From contig NZ_FOSW01000001.1 in the NCBI RefSeq assembly GCF_900114385.1, positions 248,001 through 312,000 of the forward strand: DNA of 64,000 nucleotides, given 5' to 3'. A model generated the notes under the pieces. The model made no database searches. It saw only the letters and a program-made list of their open reading frames with translations, and was not told the origin of the DNA. Source of the DNA: Geodermatophilus ruber. GTDB lineage: Bacteria; Actinomycetota; Actinomycetes; Mycobacteriales; Geodermatophilaceae. The position numbers were made by a program, and so were the translations under genes. Within the stretch, counting starts at the first letter, position 1. The number at the start of each line of letters is the position of its first letter. Shown piece by piece: positions 53,766 through 62,260 of this stretch.

Positions 53766-54509
53766 TCACGACTGATCGCGGGCGTTGGGGTGGCATTGCC
53801 GGCAGCGCTGGGCGAGGCCGTCGGGGGTCTCGCGCAGCCGGGTGCGTTCGTCGCACTCCCCGCACCACGGGGGCCGGGGGGGCGGCCTGTCGGCCTCGGC
53901 CTGCTGCCGCTCGTGCCGCTCGCGGGCCCGCATGCAGGCGACGCATGACACTTCAACGAAGTCGTCGTAGGCGTGCTTGTCGCAGTGCCGGGGATTCGGG
54001 GTGGGGGGAGGCGTCGCGCGCGTCTCCCCTTCTTGTACTTCTTCATGACTATTTGGGCGGCACCTGGTGCCGGTGTTCCTGTCGTGAAATGCCGGTGTTC
54101 CTGTCGTGAAATGCCGGTGTTCCGGCACCTGATCACCGGCATGCGGTGCCGCTGTTCTGCTCCGATCACCGGCACGCGGTGCCGCTGTTCCGTTCGGATC
54201 ACCGGTATGTGGTGCCGCTGTTCCCGCGGGCAGGGCGAGCCGGTACACATCGGCCACGGCCCGCCGGCCGAGGGCCGACCCGCTGCTCTCGCGGACCAGC
54301 CACCCCCTGTCGCGGAGGGTGGCCAGCGCGGCCCGGGTGGCTCGCTCCCCGAGCGCACACTCGCGGGCAAGCAGCGCGACGCCGGGGAACACCCGGCGCC
54401 CGTGCCGGTCCGCGTGCGTCGAGGCCGTGAGGCCGACCAGCCTCACCGTGGCCGTCAGCTCGCCGTCGCCCCGGAGCGCGAGTTGCCATCGGAAGCGGTC
54501 GACGGTCAT
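53766..54509 (-). CDS. Winged-helix replication-initiator-like protein with internal repeats
   Basis: The 247-aa protein opens with a helix-rich domain and a wHTH (VFPGVALLARECALGERATR, AALATLRDRGWLVRESSGS) as in phage and plasmid initiators. The middle (~97-150) is built of 11-aa repeats (TAAPHTGDPNG-type) encoded by tandem 33-bp and 22-bp DNA repeats (54068-54229). The C-terminus has two Cys pairs (CVACMRARE and CGEC/CRQC) suggesting a zinc ribbon. By analogy with lambda O, the gene may contain the origin it binds. It overlaps the upstream micro-ORF by 4 nt. Confidence 0.65.
   Translation of the reverse strand: MTVDRFRWQLALRGDGELTATVRLVGLTASTHADRHGRRVFPGVALLARECALGERATRAALATLRDRGWLVRESSGSALGRRAVADVYRLALPAGTAAPHTGDPNGTAAPRAGDRSRTAAPHAGDQVPEHRHFTTGTPAFHDRNTGTRCRPNSHEEVQEGETRATPPPTPNPRHCDKHAYDDFVEVSCVACMRARERHERQQAEADRPPPRPPWCGECDERTRLRETPDGLAQRCRQCHPNARDQS
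54068..54123. repeat. 22-bp direct repeats, iteron-like
   Basis: Two perfect tandem 22-bp copies beginning TGCCGGTGTTCCTGTCGTG lie at 54068-54089 and 54090-54111, and a partial third at 54112-54123. They lie inside the initiator-like gene. Confidence 0.85.
54131..54229. repeat. 33-bp tandem repeats, iteron-like
   Basis: Three 33-bp units start at 54131, 54164 and 54197, each beginning GATCACCGG and containing GGTGCCGCTGTTC. The units differ at a few bases. The 33-bp period is about three helical turns. Confidence 0.85.
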
Positions 54510-54634
54510 CGGCCACCTGGCCTCGTACCGGAGAGCGCCGCCGGGACCGGGGACGTCGTACCCTGACGGGCGGGCCGAGGGGGCTCGTGCTTCACCGGAG
54601 CGCCGTCGACTGGCCGGTCGGCGGCGTTCTTCAC
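54506..54634 (-). CDS. Possible 42-aa protein linked by 4-nt overlaps
   Basis: From GTG 54634 a 42-aa frame (VKNAADRPVDGAPVKHEPPR...) ends at a TGA overlapping the initiator start. Its own start overlaps the stop of a 13-codon frame (54631-54672). The composition is Pro/Arg-rich and unordered. It may be real, or only a relay for translation. Confidence 0.3.
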   Translation of the reverse strand: MKNAADRPVDGAPVKHEPPRPARQGTTSPVPAALSGTRPGGR

Positions 54635-54672
54635 GTCCGTCTGACCGGCACGGCGCGGAGTGCGGCGGTCAT
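54631..54672 (-). CDS. Possible 13-aa leader-like ORF
   Basis: ATG 54672 overlaps the 49-aa gene's stop (ATGA), and its TGA overlaps the next GTG (GTGA). The peptide is MTAALRAVPVRRT. It may serve only to carry ribosomes to the next frame. Confidence 0.25.
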   Translation of the reverse strand: MTAALRAVPVRRT

Positions 54673-54818
54673 GCGGCGCCCGCCGGTCTGCGGGCGGGCG
54701 GCCGGAGCAGGACTCGGAGGCGTTTCCGCTGCGCGGCGGTGAGCTTGGGGGCCTCGGTGGCGATCCGCTCGGCCCAGGCGTCGAGGTCGCCGTCGGGCGC
54801 CCGCGGCTCGACGGTCAT
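54669..54818 (-). CDS. Small phage-type protein (49 aa)
   Basis: ATG 54818 overlaps the upstream 56-aa gene's stop (ATGA). The sequence (DLDAWAERIATEAPKLTAAQ, then RKRLRVLLRPP) has the pattern 'ERIA..AP.LT..QR..L..LL' seen in very small actinophage and element proteins of unknown role. It is probably real although short. Confidence 0.55.
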   Translation of the reverse strand: MTVEPRAPDGDLDAWAERIATEAPKLTAAQRKRLRVLLRPPARRPAGAA

Positions 54819-54985
54819 GTCTCGTCGTCCTCGGGCTCGGCGAGGAGCATGTCGGCCAGGCGGCGGCGGGTCTCAAGCGGCAGGTGCGGCCACGTCGTCG
54901 TGATCCGCTGGATGTACTTGGTCGCGGCCTGGGTTCGGTGGGCGACGTGCGCGGGGGTGACTCGGGCGCGGGCGTCGGTGCTCAT
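54815..54985 (-). CDS. Small phage-type protein (56 aa), first gene of the initiator operon
   Basis: From ATG 54985 the protein reads STDARARVTPAHVAHRTQAA, TKYIQRITTTWPHLPLETRR, RLADMLLAEPEDDET. It is helical with an acidic end and no known domain. It heads a run of overlapping genes leading to the initiator-like protein. The promoter should lie in 54986-55190. Confidence 0.55.
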   Translation of the reverse strand: MSTDARARVTPAHVAHRTQAATKYIQRITTTWPHLPLETRRRLADMLLAEPEDDET

Positions 54986-55029
54986 CGGCGGTGTGCTCCA
55001 CGGGTCATGGATTCAGGGCGGCGAACCCC

Positions 55030-55070
55030 GTTCGAGCACCTGTTCGAAACATCCCCTCATCGAGAGGGGA
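55030..55070. promoter_or_regulatory. Operator-like repeats upstream of the initiator operon
   Basis: GTTCGA occurs at 55030 and 55042, 12 bp apart, followed by a small inverted repeat (CCCCTC-ATCG-AGAGGGG, about 55053-55069). It suits a repressor site for the minus-strand operon starting at 54985. Confidence 0.35.
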
Positions 55071-55189
55071 CATACGGTTCCCTGTTGGGTCCGCTGGCCC
55101 CACTCGACCACGCCGCGGGCACCGTTTCGGGTCCTGTGCAGACGCGTGTATTGACACTCCTGGCCGCCATTTCCGCGGCGACCAGGACA

Positions 55190-55228
55190 AACAAAAAGGC
55201 CCCCTCGGAAACGTTCCGAAGGGGCCTT
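55190..55228 (-). terminator. Rho-independent terminator of the serine integrase gene
   Basis: On the minus strand, an AAGGCCCC-rich stem (pairing with GGGGCCTT, loop around AACGTT) is followed by TTTTTG. It starts ~17 bp after the integrase stop. It is one of the few hairpins here with a T tract. Confidence 0.8.
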
Positions 55229-55242
55229 GTGTGGGTGGGGCG

Positions 55243-56739
55243 TCAGGCGCGCCAGACGACCCGAATCGTGTCCGGGTCGAACGGGCGCCGGCCGGGGCGA
55301 CCGGGGAGCAGGACGACCCGGCACAGGGCGTCGATGACGGCCCGCCGGGCGCCGAGGTCCAGCGCCAGAAAGGCCTCGGGCGGGCTCTCGGCGGACACCA
55401 CGGCGGCCACCCGCGATCTCGCCGTCACGGCGGCCAACCGACGGTTGACCCGGTCCAGCTCACCCTTCCGACGGGCCTTCTGCTCGCGCATCACTCGGGC
55501 GCTGATCTCGCCGTCGCCGTAGTCGTTCTCGATGCGCTTGATCTTGGCGCGGAGGACGCTGGCCTTGTCGGTCAGCCGGGCGACCTCGGGGTCGTCGGCC
55601 GCCAACAGGTCGGCGACGTCGGGTCGGCGCAGGCGCTTTTCCACGACGAGCAGGACCGCCTCGTCGATCGGGTCGGCGAGCCGCGTGAGGTGCTTCTTTC
55701 GCCGGCACGAGTAAATCCGCTCGCCCGCGGCCCGGTACCGCGACTGGACGTCGGAGTCGATCCCCTCGGCGTCGCACTTGCCGCAGCGGAACAGCCCGGC
55801 GCCGAGCCACTTGCGGGCGGTCGACCCGCCGGACGTCCGGCGCTCCGCGGCGGTCAGCAGCGCCTCCGCCTGCCGCAGCGTGGCCTCCGGCACGATCGCC
55901 GGCCAGGTCCCCGGGCCGGTCTCCTCGCCGCCGTAGGCCCGGATCGCGGCGTAGCGCGGGGAGAGCAGGAGCTTGCGGACCGCGGTGGGCTCCCACTCGC
56001 GCCCCAGCGTGGTCCGCAGCCCGCGGCCGCCGTTCAGCCCCTCGGCCCCGTCCGGGCGACGCTCACCATTGAGGTACCTGGCGATGCTCGCCAGCGACGA
56101 GCCGGCGAGCAGCATCTTGTACGCCTGGCGGACGGCGGCGGCCTCGTCCTCGACCAGCGTCATGCCGCCCTTGGCGTAGCCGAACGCCCTTCGACGCGGG
56201 GGCCGCCCCTGCTCGACCGCCTGCACCTCCGACAGGTGCTGCCTCTCTCCCTTCTGATCTGCCTCGAAGCGGGCCATGCTGGCGAACGTACGGGCAGCGA
56301 GCTTTCCCTGCGGGGTCTCGAAGTCGAGGTCGCCCTGCACGGTGATCACGCGCACCCCCAGGGGTTCGCACAGGTCGATGAGGTCCTCCAACTCGACCGG
56401 CCGGCGGAGCAACCGGTCGAGCGCCCACGCGACCACCACGTCGATGTCGCCCCGTTCGATCCGGCGCAGCATCTCGTCATAGATGGGGCGCTTCCGGCGC
56501 TTGCTCGCGCTGGTGTGGTTCTCGGGGAAGATCAACGAGGGGTCCACGGTCCAGCCTCGGCGCTCGGCGTGGGCAGTGCAGGCGGCGCGCTGCCGGTCGA
56601 TCGCGCGCCCCTCCTCATCGTCGCGGTAGCGGCCGGGGTCATGCGACTGCCGCAGATAGAGGGCGACACGCACCGGGGCATCCACTGGGGCAAACGCACT
56701 GCGGGACCGGGTGCGACGGGGGAGTGTGGCGGTGGTCAC
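55243..56739 (-). CDS. Large serine integrase of element 2
   Basis: The 498-aa protein has an N-terminal resolvase domain with catalytic Ser in ALYLRQSHDPG (S32) and the DRLLRRP and GKLAARTFASMARFE motifs. A recombinase domain (~190-300) includes RRRAFGYAKGGMTL. A zinc ribbon (FRCGKCDAEG ... YSCRRK) and a coiled-coil motif (~385-440) follow. The gene starts only ~33 bp from the right junction. It is the integration enzyme for the dehydrogenase site. Confidence 0.93.
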   Translation of the reverse strand: MTTATLPRRTRSRSAFAPVDAPVRVALYLRQSHDPGRYRDDEEGRAIDRQRAACTAHAERRGWTVDPSLIFPENHTSASKRRKRPIYDEMLRRIERGDIDVVVAWALDRLLRRPVELEDLIDLCEPLGVRVITVQGDLDFETPQGKLAARTFASMARFEADQKGERQHLSEVQAVEQGRPPRRRAFGYAKGGMTLVEDEAAAVRQAYKMLLAGSSLASIARYLNGERRPDGAEGLNGGRGLRTTLGREWEPTAVRKLLLSPRYAAIRAYGGEETGPGTWPAIVPEATLRQAEALLTAAERRTSGGSTARKWLGAGLFRCGKCDAEGIDSDVQSRYRAAGERIYSCRRKKHLTRLADPIDEAVLLVVEKRLRRPDVADLLAADDPEVARLTDKASVLRAKIKRIENDYGDGEISARVMREQKARRKGELDRVNRRLAAVTARSRVAAVVSAESPPEAFLALDLGARRAVIDALCRVVLLPGRPGRRPFDPDTIRVVWRA

Positions 56740-56772
56740 GAGTTAAATAGTAGTAGTAGAGCCGACGGCTGA

Positions 56773-56777
56773 CACGG
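56773..56777. other. attR crossover region of element 2
   Basis: CACGG is shared with 47163-47167. To the left is element sequence (integrase promoter side), to the right native dehydrogenase. Confidence 0.6.
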
Positions 56778-56949
56778 GTTCTCCTTCGCCCGCGCCGAGG
56801 CCAAGACCGAGCGCATCTTCGACACCACCCTGCGGGTGCTCCGGGCCGCCGACGAGCAGGGGATCTCCCCCGCGGTGGCCGCCGACCGGCTGGCCGAGGA
56901 GCGCATGGCGCGCGTCGGCCGGCTGGCGACGATCCGGCTGCCCCGCTGA
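56773..56949 (+). pseudogene. Displaced native 3' end of the dehydrogenase gene
   Basis: It reads [20 protein letters not shown], then a stretch almost identical to the functional copy, ending ATIRLPR and TGA at 56947-56949. It has no start or promoter and was cut off when element 2 integrated at 47163. Excision would rejoin it to the rest of the gene. Confidence 0.9.
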
Positions 56950-57314
56950 CCTCGGCCCTTCGCCCCGCCCGAGTCGCCGGCGGTGGACTCTCCCGGCGAC
57001 GACCACCTCGACGGCGGCCCTGTGAGCTTCCTCGCCGCCGGCGGCCGAACCAGGCCGGCCGGGGCCACGCCGGAGCGGCAGTGCACGGCGCTGGCCGGTC
57101 ATAACCCCAGGTGAATCGGCCGATCCCGGCCCGCGGCACGGGCCGGCGGCACGGGCCGGCGGCCCCCGGTAGGGGGACAGCGGGGGGAGACCCGTGCTCG
57201 TCGTCGATCGGTGTCGTAAGCTCGGTGCAGACACAGTCACTCAGTCGGGGTCGCCACGCGGGCCGTTCAGCCCGGAGCCGGGCTCCCGCACTCCGTAATG
57301 AGGGGGTCGAGCCG
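56950..57314. other. Spacer upstream of the DUF3073 gene
   Basis: No gene is seen in these 365 bp. The stretch includes a 13-bp tandem repeat (CGGCACGGGCCGG-like, about 57134-57160) and must carry the DUF3073 promoter. Confidence 0.45.
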
Positions 57315-57533
57315 ATGGGGCGCGGCCGAGCGAAGGCCAAGCAGACACGCGTGGCCCGTGAGCTCAAGTACAGCTCACCGAACACCGATCTCTCCGCTCT
57401 GCAGCGGGAGCTGGCCGGTTCACCGTCTCCGTACACCCCGTCCCGGGTGGGCACGGACGACGACGAGGACGACGAGTACACCGACCGGTGGGCGGACGAC
57501 GACACCGACGACGACTGGGCCACCAGCCGTTGA
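57315..57533 (+). CDS. DUF3073 protein
   Basis: The start is ATG 57315 (72 aa). The opening MGRGRAKAKQTRVARELKYS is the DUF3073 signature. The tail is very acidic (DDDEDDEY, DDDTDDDW). Conserved in actinobacteria next to purM; function unknown. Confidence 0.92.
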   Translation: MGRGRAKAKQTRVARELKYSSPNTDLSALQRELAGSPSPYTPSRVGTDDDEDDEYTDRWADDDTDDDWATSR

Positions 57534-57558
57534 TCCGGGTCTGAGCCGCACGGTCTGA

Positions 57559-57605
57559 CCACGACGACACCGCGACCCCCTCGGGGGCCCGCGGTGTCGT
57601 CGTGG
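57559..57605. terminator. Bidirectional terminator between DUF3073 and purM
   Basis: The 16-bp perfect arms CCACGACGACACCGCG and CGCGGTGTCGTCGTGG enclose a nested CCCCC-TC-GGGGG stem. The genes on either side converge. Confidence 0.8.
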
Positions 57606-57636
57606 TGCTCGGTGTCGTCGTGGTGCGCCACCCCCG

Positions 57637-57662
57637 CCGGACGGTTCGCGCGAACCGTCCGG
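57637..57662. terminator. 26-bp perfect palindrome at the end of purM
   Basis: CCGGACGGTTCGC and its exact complement abut, 3 bp past the purM stop. It is a likely terminator for the pur operon. Confidence 0.7.
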
Positions 57663-57664
57663 GA

Positions 57665-58723
57665 TCAGCGGTAGGTGCCGACCGGTCGGGCGGCGGCGTC
57701 CCCGGTACGGGGGCGGACGGTGCCGGCGACCCAGGCCGGGACGCCGCGCTCGTCGAGCGCCGCCACCACGTCGTCGGCGACGTCGGGGCTGACGACCCCG
57801 ACCATGCCGACGCCGCAGTTGAACGCGCGCTCGGACTCCTCGCGCGGCACCCCGTGTTCCTCCAGCAGCCGCACCGCGGGGGGCAGCGCCCAGGTGCCAC
57901 GGTCGAGCACGGCCTCCAGCCCATCGGGGACGATCCGCGCGGTGTTGCCGGCCAGCCCGCCGCCGGTGATGTGCGCGTAGGCGTGCACGCCCGCGACGCC
58001 GAACCGCTCCACCAGCGCCAGGCAGTCCCGGGCGTAGATCCGGGTGGGCTCGAGCAGCACCTCCCCCAGCGGGCGGTCCAGCCCCGCGGGGGTGGCAGCG
58101 AGGTCGAGGCCCGCGGCCGCGACCACCCGGCGGACCAGCGAGTAGCCGTTGGAGTGGAAGCCGCTCGAGGCCATCGCCACGACGACGTCGCCGTCGCGGA
58201 CCCGCTCCGGGCCCAGCACGGCGTCGGCCTCGACGACGCCCACCGCGGTGGCGGCGAGGTCGTAGTCGTCGGGCGCCATCAGGTCGCCGTGCTCGGCGGT
58301 CTCCCCACCGACCAGCGCCGCGCCGGCCCGGGTGCACCCGGCCGCGATGCCGGTGACGATCGCGGCGATCCGCTCGGGGACGACCCGCCCGCAGGCGACG
58401 TAGTCCTGGAGGAACAGCGGCTCGGCCCCGCACGCCACCAGGTCGTCGACGACCATCGCGACCAGGTCGATCCCGACGGTGTCGTGCCGGTCCAGCTGCC
58501 GGGCGAGGGCGATCTTCGTGCCGACGCCGTCGGTGGAGGAGGCCAGCAGCGGCGTGCGGTACTTCGCGGTGTCGAGCGCGAACAGCCCGGCGAACCCGCC
58601 CAGCCCGCCGACGACCTCCGGGCGGTTGGTCTTCTCCACCGCCGTCCGCATGAGCGTGACGGCCCGCTCCCCGGCGTCGATGTCGACACCGGATGCGGCG
58701 TACGTGAACGGCTTCTCGCTCAC
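57665..58723 (-). CDS. purM: Phosphoribosylformylglycinamidine cyclo-ligase (AIR synthase)
   Basis: From GTG 58723 the protein is 352 aa. Motifs TYAASGVDIDAGE, LASSTDGVGTK, GGETAEHGDL and ITGGGLAGNTAR are those of PurM, which closes the imidazole ring in purine synthesis using ATP. It overlaps the purF stop (GTGA), so both are co-translated. Length is normal. Confidence 0.96.
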   Translation of the reverse strand: MSEKPFTYAASGVDIDAGERAVTLMRTAVEKTNRPEVVGGLGGFAGLFALDTAKYRTPLLASSTDGVGTKIALARQLDRHDTVGIDLVAMVVDDLVACGAEPLFLQDYVACGRVVPERIAAIVTGIAAGCTRAGAALVGGETAEHGDLMAPDDYDLAATAVGVVEADAVLGPERVRDGDVVVAMASSGFHSNGYSLVRRVVAAAGLDLAATPAGLDRPLGEVLLEPTRIYARDCLALVERFGVAGVHAYAHITGGGLAGNTARIVPDGLEAVLDRGTWALPPAVRLLEEHGVPREESERAFNCGVGMVGVVSPDVADDVVAALDERGVPAWVAGTVRPRTGDAAARPVGTYR

Positions 58724-60273
58724 GGGCGGCCCAGCGCGTCGTCGGCACCACCGGGCACGGTGGCGCTGCCGGCCTGCTGGCCGGTCCAGCCGCTGACCGC
58801 CCGGGTCTCGTCCACGCGGCGCCCGATGCCCTCGAGCACGTGCTTGCCGAGTACCTCGGGCTCCCCCAGGGGGATCGGGTACCTGCCGGTGAAGCAGGCG
58901 GTGCACAGCCGGCTGGCCGGCTGCTCGGTGGCGGCGATCAGCCCGTCCTCGGAGACGTAGCCGAGCGAGTCCGCGTTGATGGAGGCGCGCACGCCGTCGA
59001 CGTCGAGGCCGTTGGCGATCAGCTCGGCACGGCTGGCGAAGTCGATGCCGTAGAAACACGGCCACTTCACCGGCGGCGAGGCGATCCGCACGTGGACCTC
59101 GACGGCGCCGGCCTCGCGCAGCATCCGGATCAGCGCCCGCTGGGTGTTGCCGCGGACGATCGAGTCGTCGACGACCACCAGCCGCTTGCCGCGGATGACG
59201 TCGCGCAGCGGGTTGAGCTTGAGCCGGATGCCCAGCTGCCGGATCGTCTGGCTGGGCTGGATGAAGGTGCGGCCCACGTAGGAGTTCTTGACCAGGCCCA
59301 CGCCGTAGGGGATCCCGGAGGCCTCTGCGTAGCCCACCGCCGCCGGGGTGCCGGACTCGGGGACCGGGATGACCAGGTCGGCCTCGACCGGGTGCTCCTT
59401 GGCCAGCCGCCGGCCGATCTCGACCCGGGCCGCGTGCACGCCGCGGCCGCCGATCGTCGTGTCCGGCCGGGCCAGGTAGACGTACTCGAACACGCAGCCC
59501 TTGGGCTCGGCCGGGGCGAAGTGCTGGCTGCGCAGCCCGTCCTCGTCGATCGCGATCAGCTCGCCGGGCTCCACCTCGCGGACGACGGAGGCGCCGACGA
59601 TGTCCAGGGCCGCCGTCTCGCTGGCCACCACCCAGCCGCGCTCCAGCCGGCCCAGCACCAGCGGGCGCACCCCCTGCGGGTCGCGAGCGGCATAGAGGGT
59701 GTTCTCGTCCATGAAGGCGAAGCTGAAGGCGCCGCGCAGCTGCGGCAGCACCTCCATCGCCGCGGCCTCGACCGAGAGGTCCTGGTGGGCGGCGATGAGC
59801 GCGGTCACCAGGTCGGAGTCGGTGGTGGAGGCGAACGCCCCGGGCACCCCGGCGTCGGCGGCCCGGCTGGCCAGCTCGGCGGTGTTCACCAGGTTGCCGT
59901 TGTGGCACAGCGCCAGGCCGGTGCCGGCCTCGGTGGTGCGGAAGGTGGGCTGGGCGTTCTCCCACGTGGAGGCACCGGTCGTGGAGTACCGGGTGTGGCC
60001 GACCGCCAGGTGGCCGCGCAGGCTGCCCAGGGTCGGCTCGTCGAAGACCTGGCTGACCAGCCCGAGGTCCTTGTAGACCACCACGGAGGTGCCGTCGGAG
60101 ACGGCGATGCCCGCGGCCTCCTGGCCGCGGTGCTGCAGAGCGTAGAGACCGAAGTAGGCGAGCTTCGCGACCTCTTCCCCCGGCGCCCAGACGCCGAAGA
60201 CGCCGCAGGCGTCCTGGGGTCCGGGAGAGTGGGGATCGAGATCGTGCGTCAGCCGTCCATCACCGCGAGGCAC
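58720..60273 (-). CDS. purF: Amidophosphoribosyltransferase
   Basis: The 517-aa protein commits PRPP and glutamine to purine synthesis. A short propeptide-like N-terminus precedes the catalytic Cys in CGVFGVW. The PRPP-binding motif is VVVDDSIVRGNT, and the Gln-amidotransferase features include HTRYSTTG. The sequence is complete and is the first gene of purF-purM. Confidence 0.96.
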   Translation of the reverse strand: MPRGDGRLTHDLDPHSPGPQDACGVFGVWAPGEEVAKLAYFGLYALQHRGQEAAGIAVSDGTSVVVYKDLGLVSQVFDEPTLGSLRGHLAVGHTRYSTTGASTWENAQPTFRTTEAGTGLALCHNGNLVNTAELASRAADAGVPGAFASTTDSDLVTALIAAHQDLSVEAAAMEVLPQLRGAFSFAFMDENTLYAARDPQGVRPLVLGRLERGWVVASETAALDIVGASVVREVEPGELIAIDEDGLRSQHFAPAEPKGCVFEYVYLARPDTTIGGRGVHAARVEIGRRLAKEHPVEADLVIPVPESGTPAAVGYAEASGIPYGVGLVKNSYVGRTFIQPSQTIRQLGIRLKLNPLRDVIRGKRLVVVDDSIVRGNTQRALIRMLREAGAVEVHVRIASPPVKWPCFYGIDFASRAELIANGLDVDGVRASINADSLGYVSEDGLIAATEQPASRLCTACFTGRYPIPLGEPEVLGKHVLEGIGRRVDETRAVSGWTGQQAGSATVPGGADDALGRP

Positions 60274-60304
60274 CCCTCGAGACTACCGGCGTTACGTCCG
60301 GCTC

Positions 60305-60346
60305 CCCGGCCGGGCGGGGTGGTTCGCGCCACCCCGCCCGGCCGGG
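60305..60346. terminator. Terminator after the formaldehyde-oxidation operon
   Basis: The 18-bp perfect arms (CCCGGCCGGGCGGGGTGG and complement) and a TTCGCG loop lie 6 bp beyond the minus-strand MBL gene. Confidence 0.75.
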
Positions 60347-60352
60347 TCCGGC

Positions 60353-60961
60353 TCAGTGGACGTTCTGCAGCTCGGCGGCGATCGTCGTGTCGTCGCCGTG
60401 GCCGGTCTTGACCACGGTGTCCCCGTGCAGCGTGAGCAGCCGCGACCGGATGGAGTTCAGGATCGTCGGCTTGTCGCTGAACGAGCGCCCGGTGGCACCG
60501 GGCCCGCCGCAGAACAGGGTGTCGCCGGTGAACACCGTGTCCAGCTCGGGCGCGTGCAGGCAGGTGCTGCCCGGGGAGTGCCCGGGGGTGTGCAGCGCCG
60601 TCAGCGTCGTCCCGGCGATCTCGAAGCGGGTGCCCTCGGCCAGGTCGTGGTCGGGGGCGGCGTCCGGGTGGACGACGTCCCACAGCATCCGGTCGGCGGG
60701 GTTGAACCAGATCGGCGCGCCGGTGGCCTCGCGGAGCGCGACCGCGGCGGTGATGTGGTCGTTGTGCCCGTGGGTGAGCACGATCGCCCGCACCGTGCGG
60801 CCGCCGATGGCCTCGAGGATCGGGGCGGCGTCGTGCGGGGCGTCGACGACGATCACCTCGTCGTCGTCCCCGACCAGCCAGACGTTGTTGTCGACGTCGA
60901 AGTCCTGCCCGTCGAGGCTGAAGACCCCGCTGACGACGGTCTTGTCGATCCGGGCGGTCAC
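60353..60961 (-). CDS. MBL-fold hydrolase paired with formaldehyde dehydrogenase
   Basis: From GTG 60961 the protein is 202 aa. The metal motif is THGHNDH, with later ligands in HTPGHSPGS and GDTLF. Its start overlaps the dehydrogenase stop (GTGA). This pairing is conserved in mycothiol-producing actinobacteria, where the hydrolase is thought to release formate from S-formylmycothiol; that role is inferred from context. Confidence 0.85.
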   Translation of the reverse strand: MTARIDKTVVSGVFSLDGQDFDVDNNVWLVGDDDEVIVVDAPHDAAPILEAIGGRTVRAIVLTHGHNDHITAAVALREATGAPIWFNPADRMLWDVVHPDAAPDHDLAEGTRFEIAGTTLTALHTPGHSPGSTCLHAPELDTVFTGDTLFCGGPGATGRSFSDKPTILNSIRSRLLTLHGDTVVKTGHGDDTTIAAELQNVH

Positions 60962-62046
60962 TTGAACACGACCACGCTGCGCAGCACGTCGCCGTGGTGC
61001 ATCTTCTCGAAGGCGGCCTCGACGTCGTCGATGCCGATGGTCTCGCTGACGAACTCGTCCAGCGGGAAGCGGCCCTGCAGGTACAGGTCGACCAGCGTGG
61101 GGAAGTCGCGGCTGGGCAGGCAGTCGCCGTACCAGGAGGACTTGACCGCCCCACCCCGGCCGAAGATCTCCAGCAGCGGCAGCTCGATCTTCATGTCCGG
61201 GGTCGGGACGCCGACCAGCACGACCCGGCCGGCCAGGTCGCGGGCGTTGAAGGCCTGCTCGAACACCGCCGGGTGGCCGACGGCGTCGATGGCGACGTCG
61301 ACGCCGAAGCCGTTGGTGTGACCCTTGATCGCCTCGACGGCGTCGGTGTTCCTGGAGTTGACCGTGTGGGTGGCGCCGAACTGCTTGGCCCACTCCAGCT
61401 TCCGGTCGTCGATGTCGACGGCGATGATCGTGGTCGCGCCGGCCAGCTTGGCCCCGGCGATCGCGGCGTCCCCGACGCCGCCGCAGCCGAACACCGCGAC
61501 GCTCTCGCCGCGGCGCACGGCGCCGGTGTTCATGGCGGCACCGGCGCCGGCCATGACACCGCAGCCGAGCAGGCCGGCGGCCGTCGGCGGAGCGGCCGGG
61601 TTCACCTTGGTGCACTGGCCGGAGTGGACCAGCGTCTTCTCGGCGAAGGCGCCGATGCCCAGCGCGGGGGTCAGCTCGGTGCCGTCGGCCAGCGTCATCT
61701 TCTGGGCGGCGTTGTGCGTGTTGAAGCAGTACTGCAGCTCGCCCCGGCGGCAGGCGCGGCACTCGCCGCAGACGGCACGCCAGTTGAGGACCACGTAGTC
61801 GCCGACGGCGACGTTGGTGACGCCCGCCCCGACGGCGGAGACGACGCCGGCGGCCTCGTGGCCGAGGAGGAACGGGAACTCGTCGTTGATCCCGCCCTCG
61901 CGGTAGTGCAGGTCGGTGTGGCAGACGCCGCACGCCTGGACGTCCACGACGGCCTCACCCGGACCGGGATCGGGAACGATGATCGTCTCGACGGTGACCG
62001 GTGCACCCTTGCTGCGGGCGACGACGCCCTTTACCTCGTAGGCCAT
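60958..62046 (-). CDS. mscR: S-(hydroxymethyl)mycothiol dehydrogenase
   Basis: The 362-aa zinc-dependent MDR protein has catalytic-zinc motif [11 protein letters not shown] and GHEAAG, structural-zinc Cys cluster [15 protein letters not shown], and NAD motif [12 protein letters not shown]. It matches the actinobacterial MscR/AdhE2 type that oxidises the formaldehyde-mycothiol adduct. It could handle formaldehyde from an O-demethylating P450, or general detoxification. Confidence 0.88.
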   Translation of the reverse strand: MAYEVKGVVARSKGAPVTVETIIVPDPGPGEAVVDVQACGVCHTDLHYREGGINDEFPFLLGHEAAGVVSAVGAGVTNVAVGDYVVLNWRAVCGECRACRRGELQYCFNTHNAAQKMTLADGTELTPALGIGAFAEKTLVHSGQCTKVNPAAPPTAAGLLGCGVMAGAGAAMNTGAVRRGESVAVFGCGGVGDAAIAGAKLAGATTIIAVDIDDRKLEWAKQFGATHTVNSRNTDAVEAIKGHTNGFGVDVAIDAVGHPAVFEQAFNARDLAGRVVLVGVPTPDMKIELPLLEIFGRGGAVKSSWYGDCLPSRDFPTLVDLYLQGRFPLDEFVSETIGIDDVEAAFEKMHHGDVLRSVVVFK

Positions 62047-62260
62047 GCAGGGAGCCTATTCCGGGCCTCCTGCCGCTTCGGGGAGTGGGATCCCCTGGCT
62101 GGTGGCCGTGGCCGCCGGGCCCCCGATCCGGATCGACGACGACCCGTTCGCCGAGCGCCCACCGCCCCGCGGACGTAGCCTTCCGGGGGGCCGGGACCCC
62201 GGACACGAACCCTGTCCCCAGGGGGAATCCGGCTGACCGACCCGACCCGGAGGTCCGCCC

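Larger units (their letters stand above)
47168..56772. mobile_element. Element 2: serine-integrase element inside the dehydrogenase gene
   Basis: About 9.6 kb splits a chromosomal dehydrogenase gene. The element brings its own ~180-bp version of the gene's 3' end at its left edge; the original 3' end lies just past its right edge, next to the integrase gene. Contents are phage-like: large serine recombinase, small overlapping genes, an initiator-like wHTH protein and an HK97-fold capsid. No portal, terminase, protease, tail or lysis genes are seen. It may be a capsid-carrying satellite or a degraded prophage. Confidence 0.85.

Noticed and set aside
54068-54229. CRISPR array
   Set aside because: Repeats are directly adjacent without unique spacers and lie inside a coding frame; no cas genes are present.
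55030-55047. LexA/SOS box upstream of the initiator operon
   Set aside because: The GTTCGA copies are in direct, not inverted, orientation, unlike the actinobacterial SOS box.
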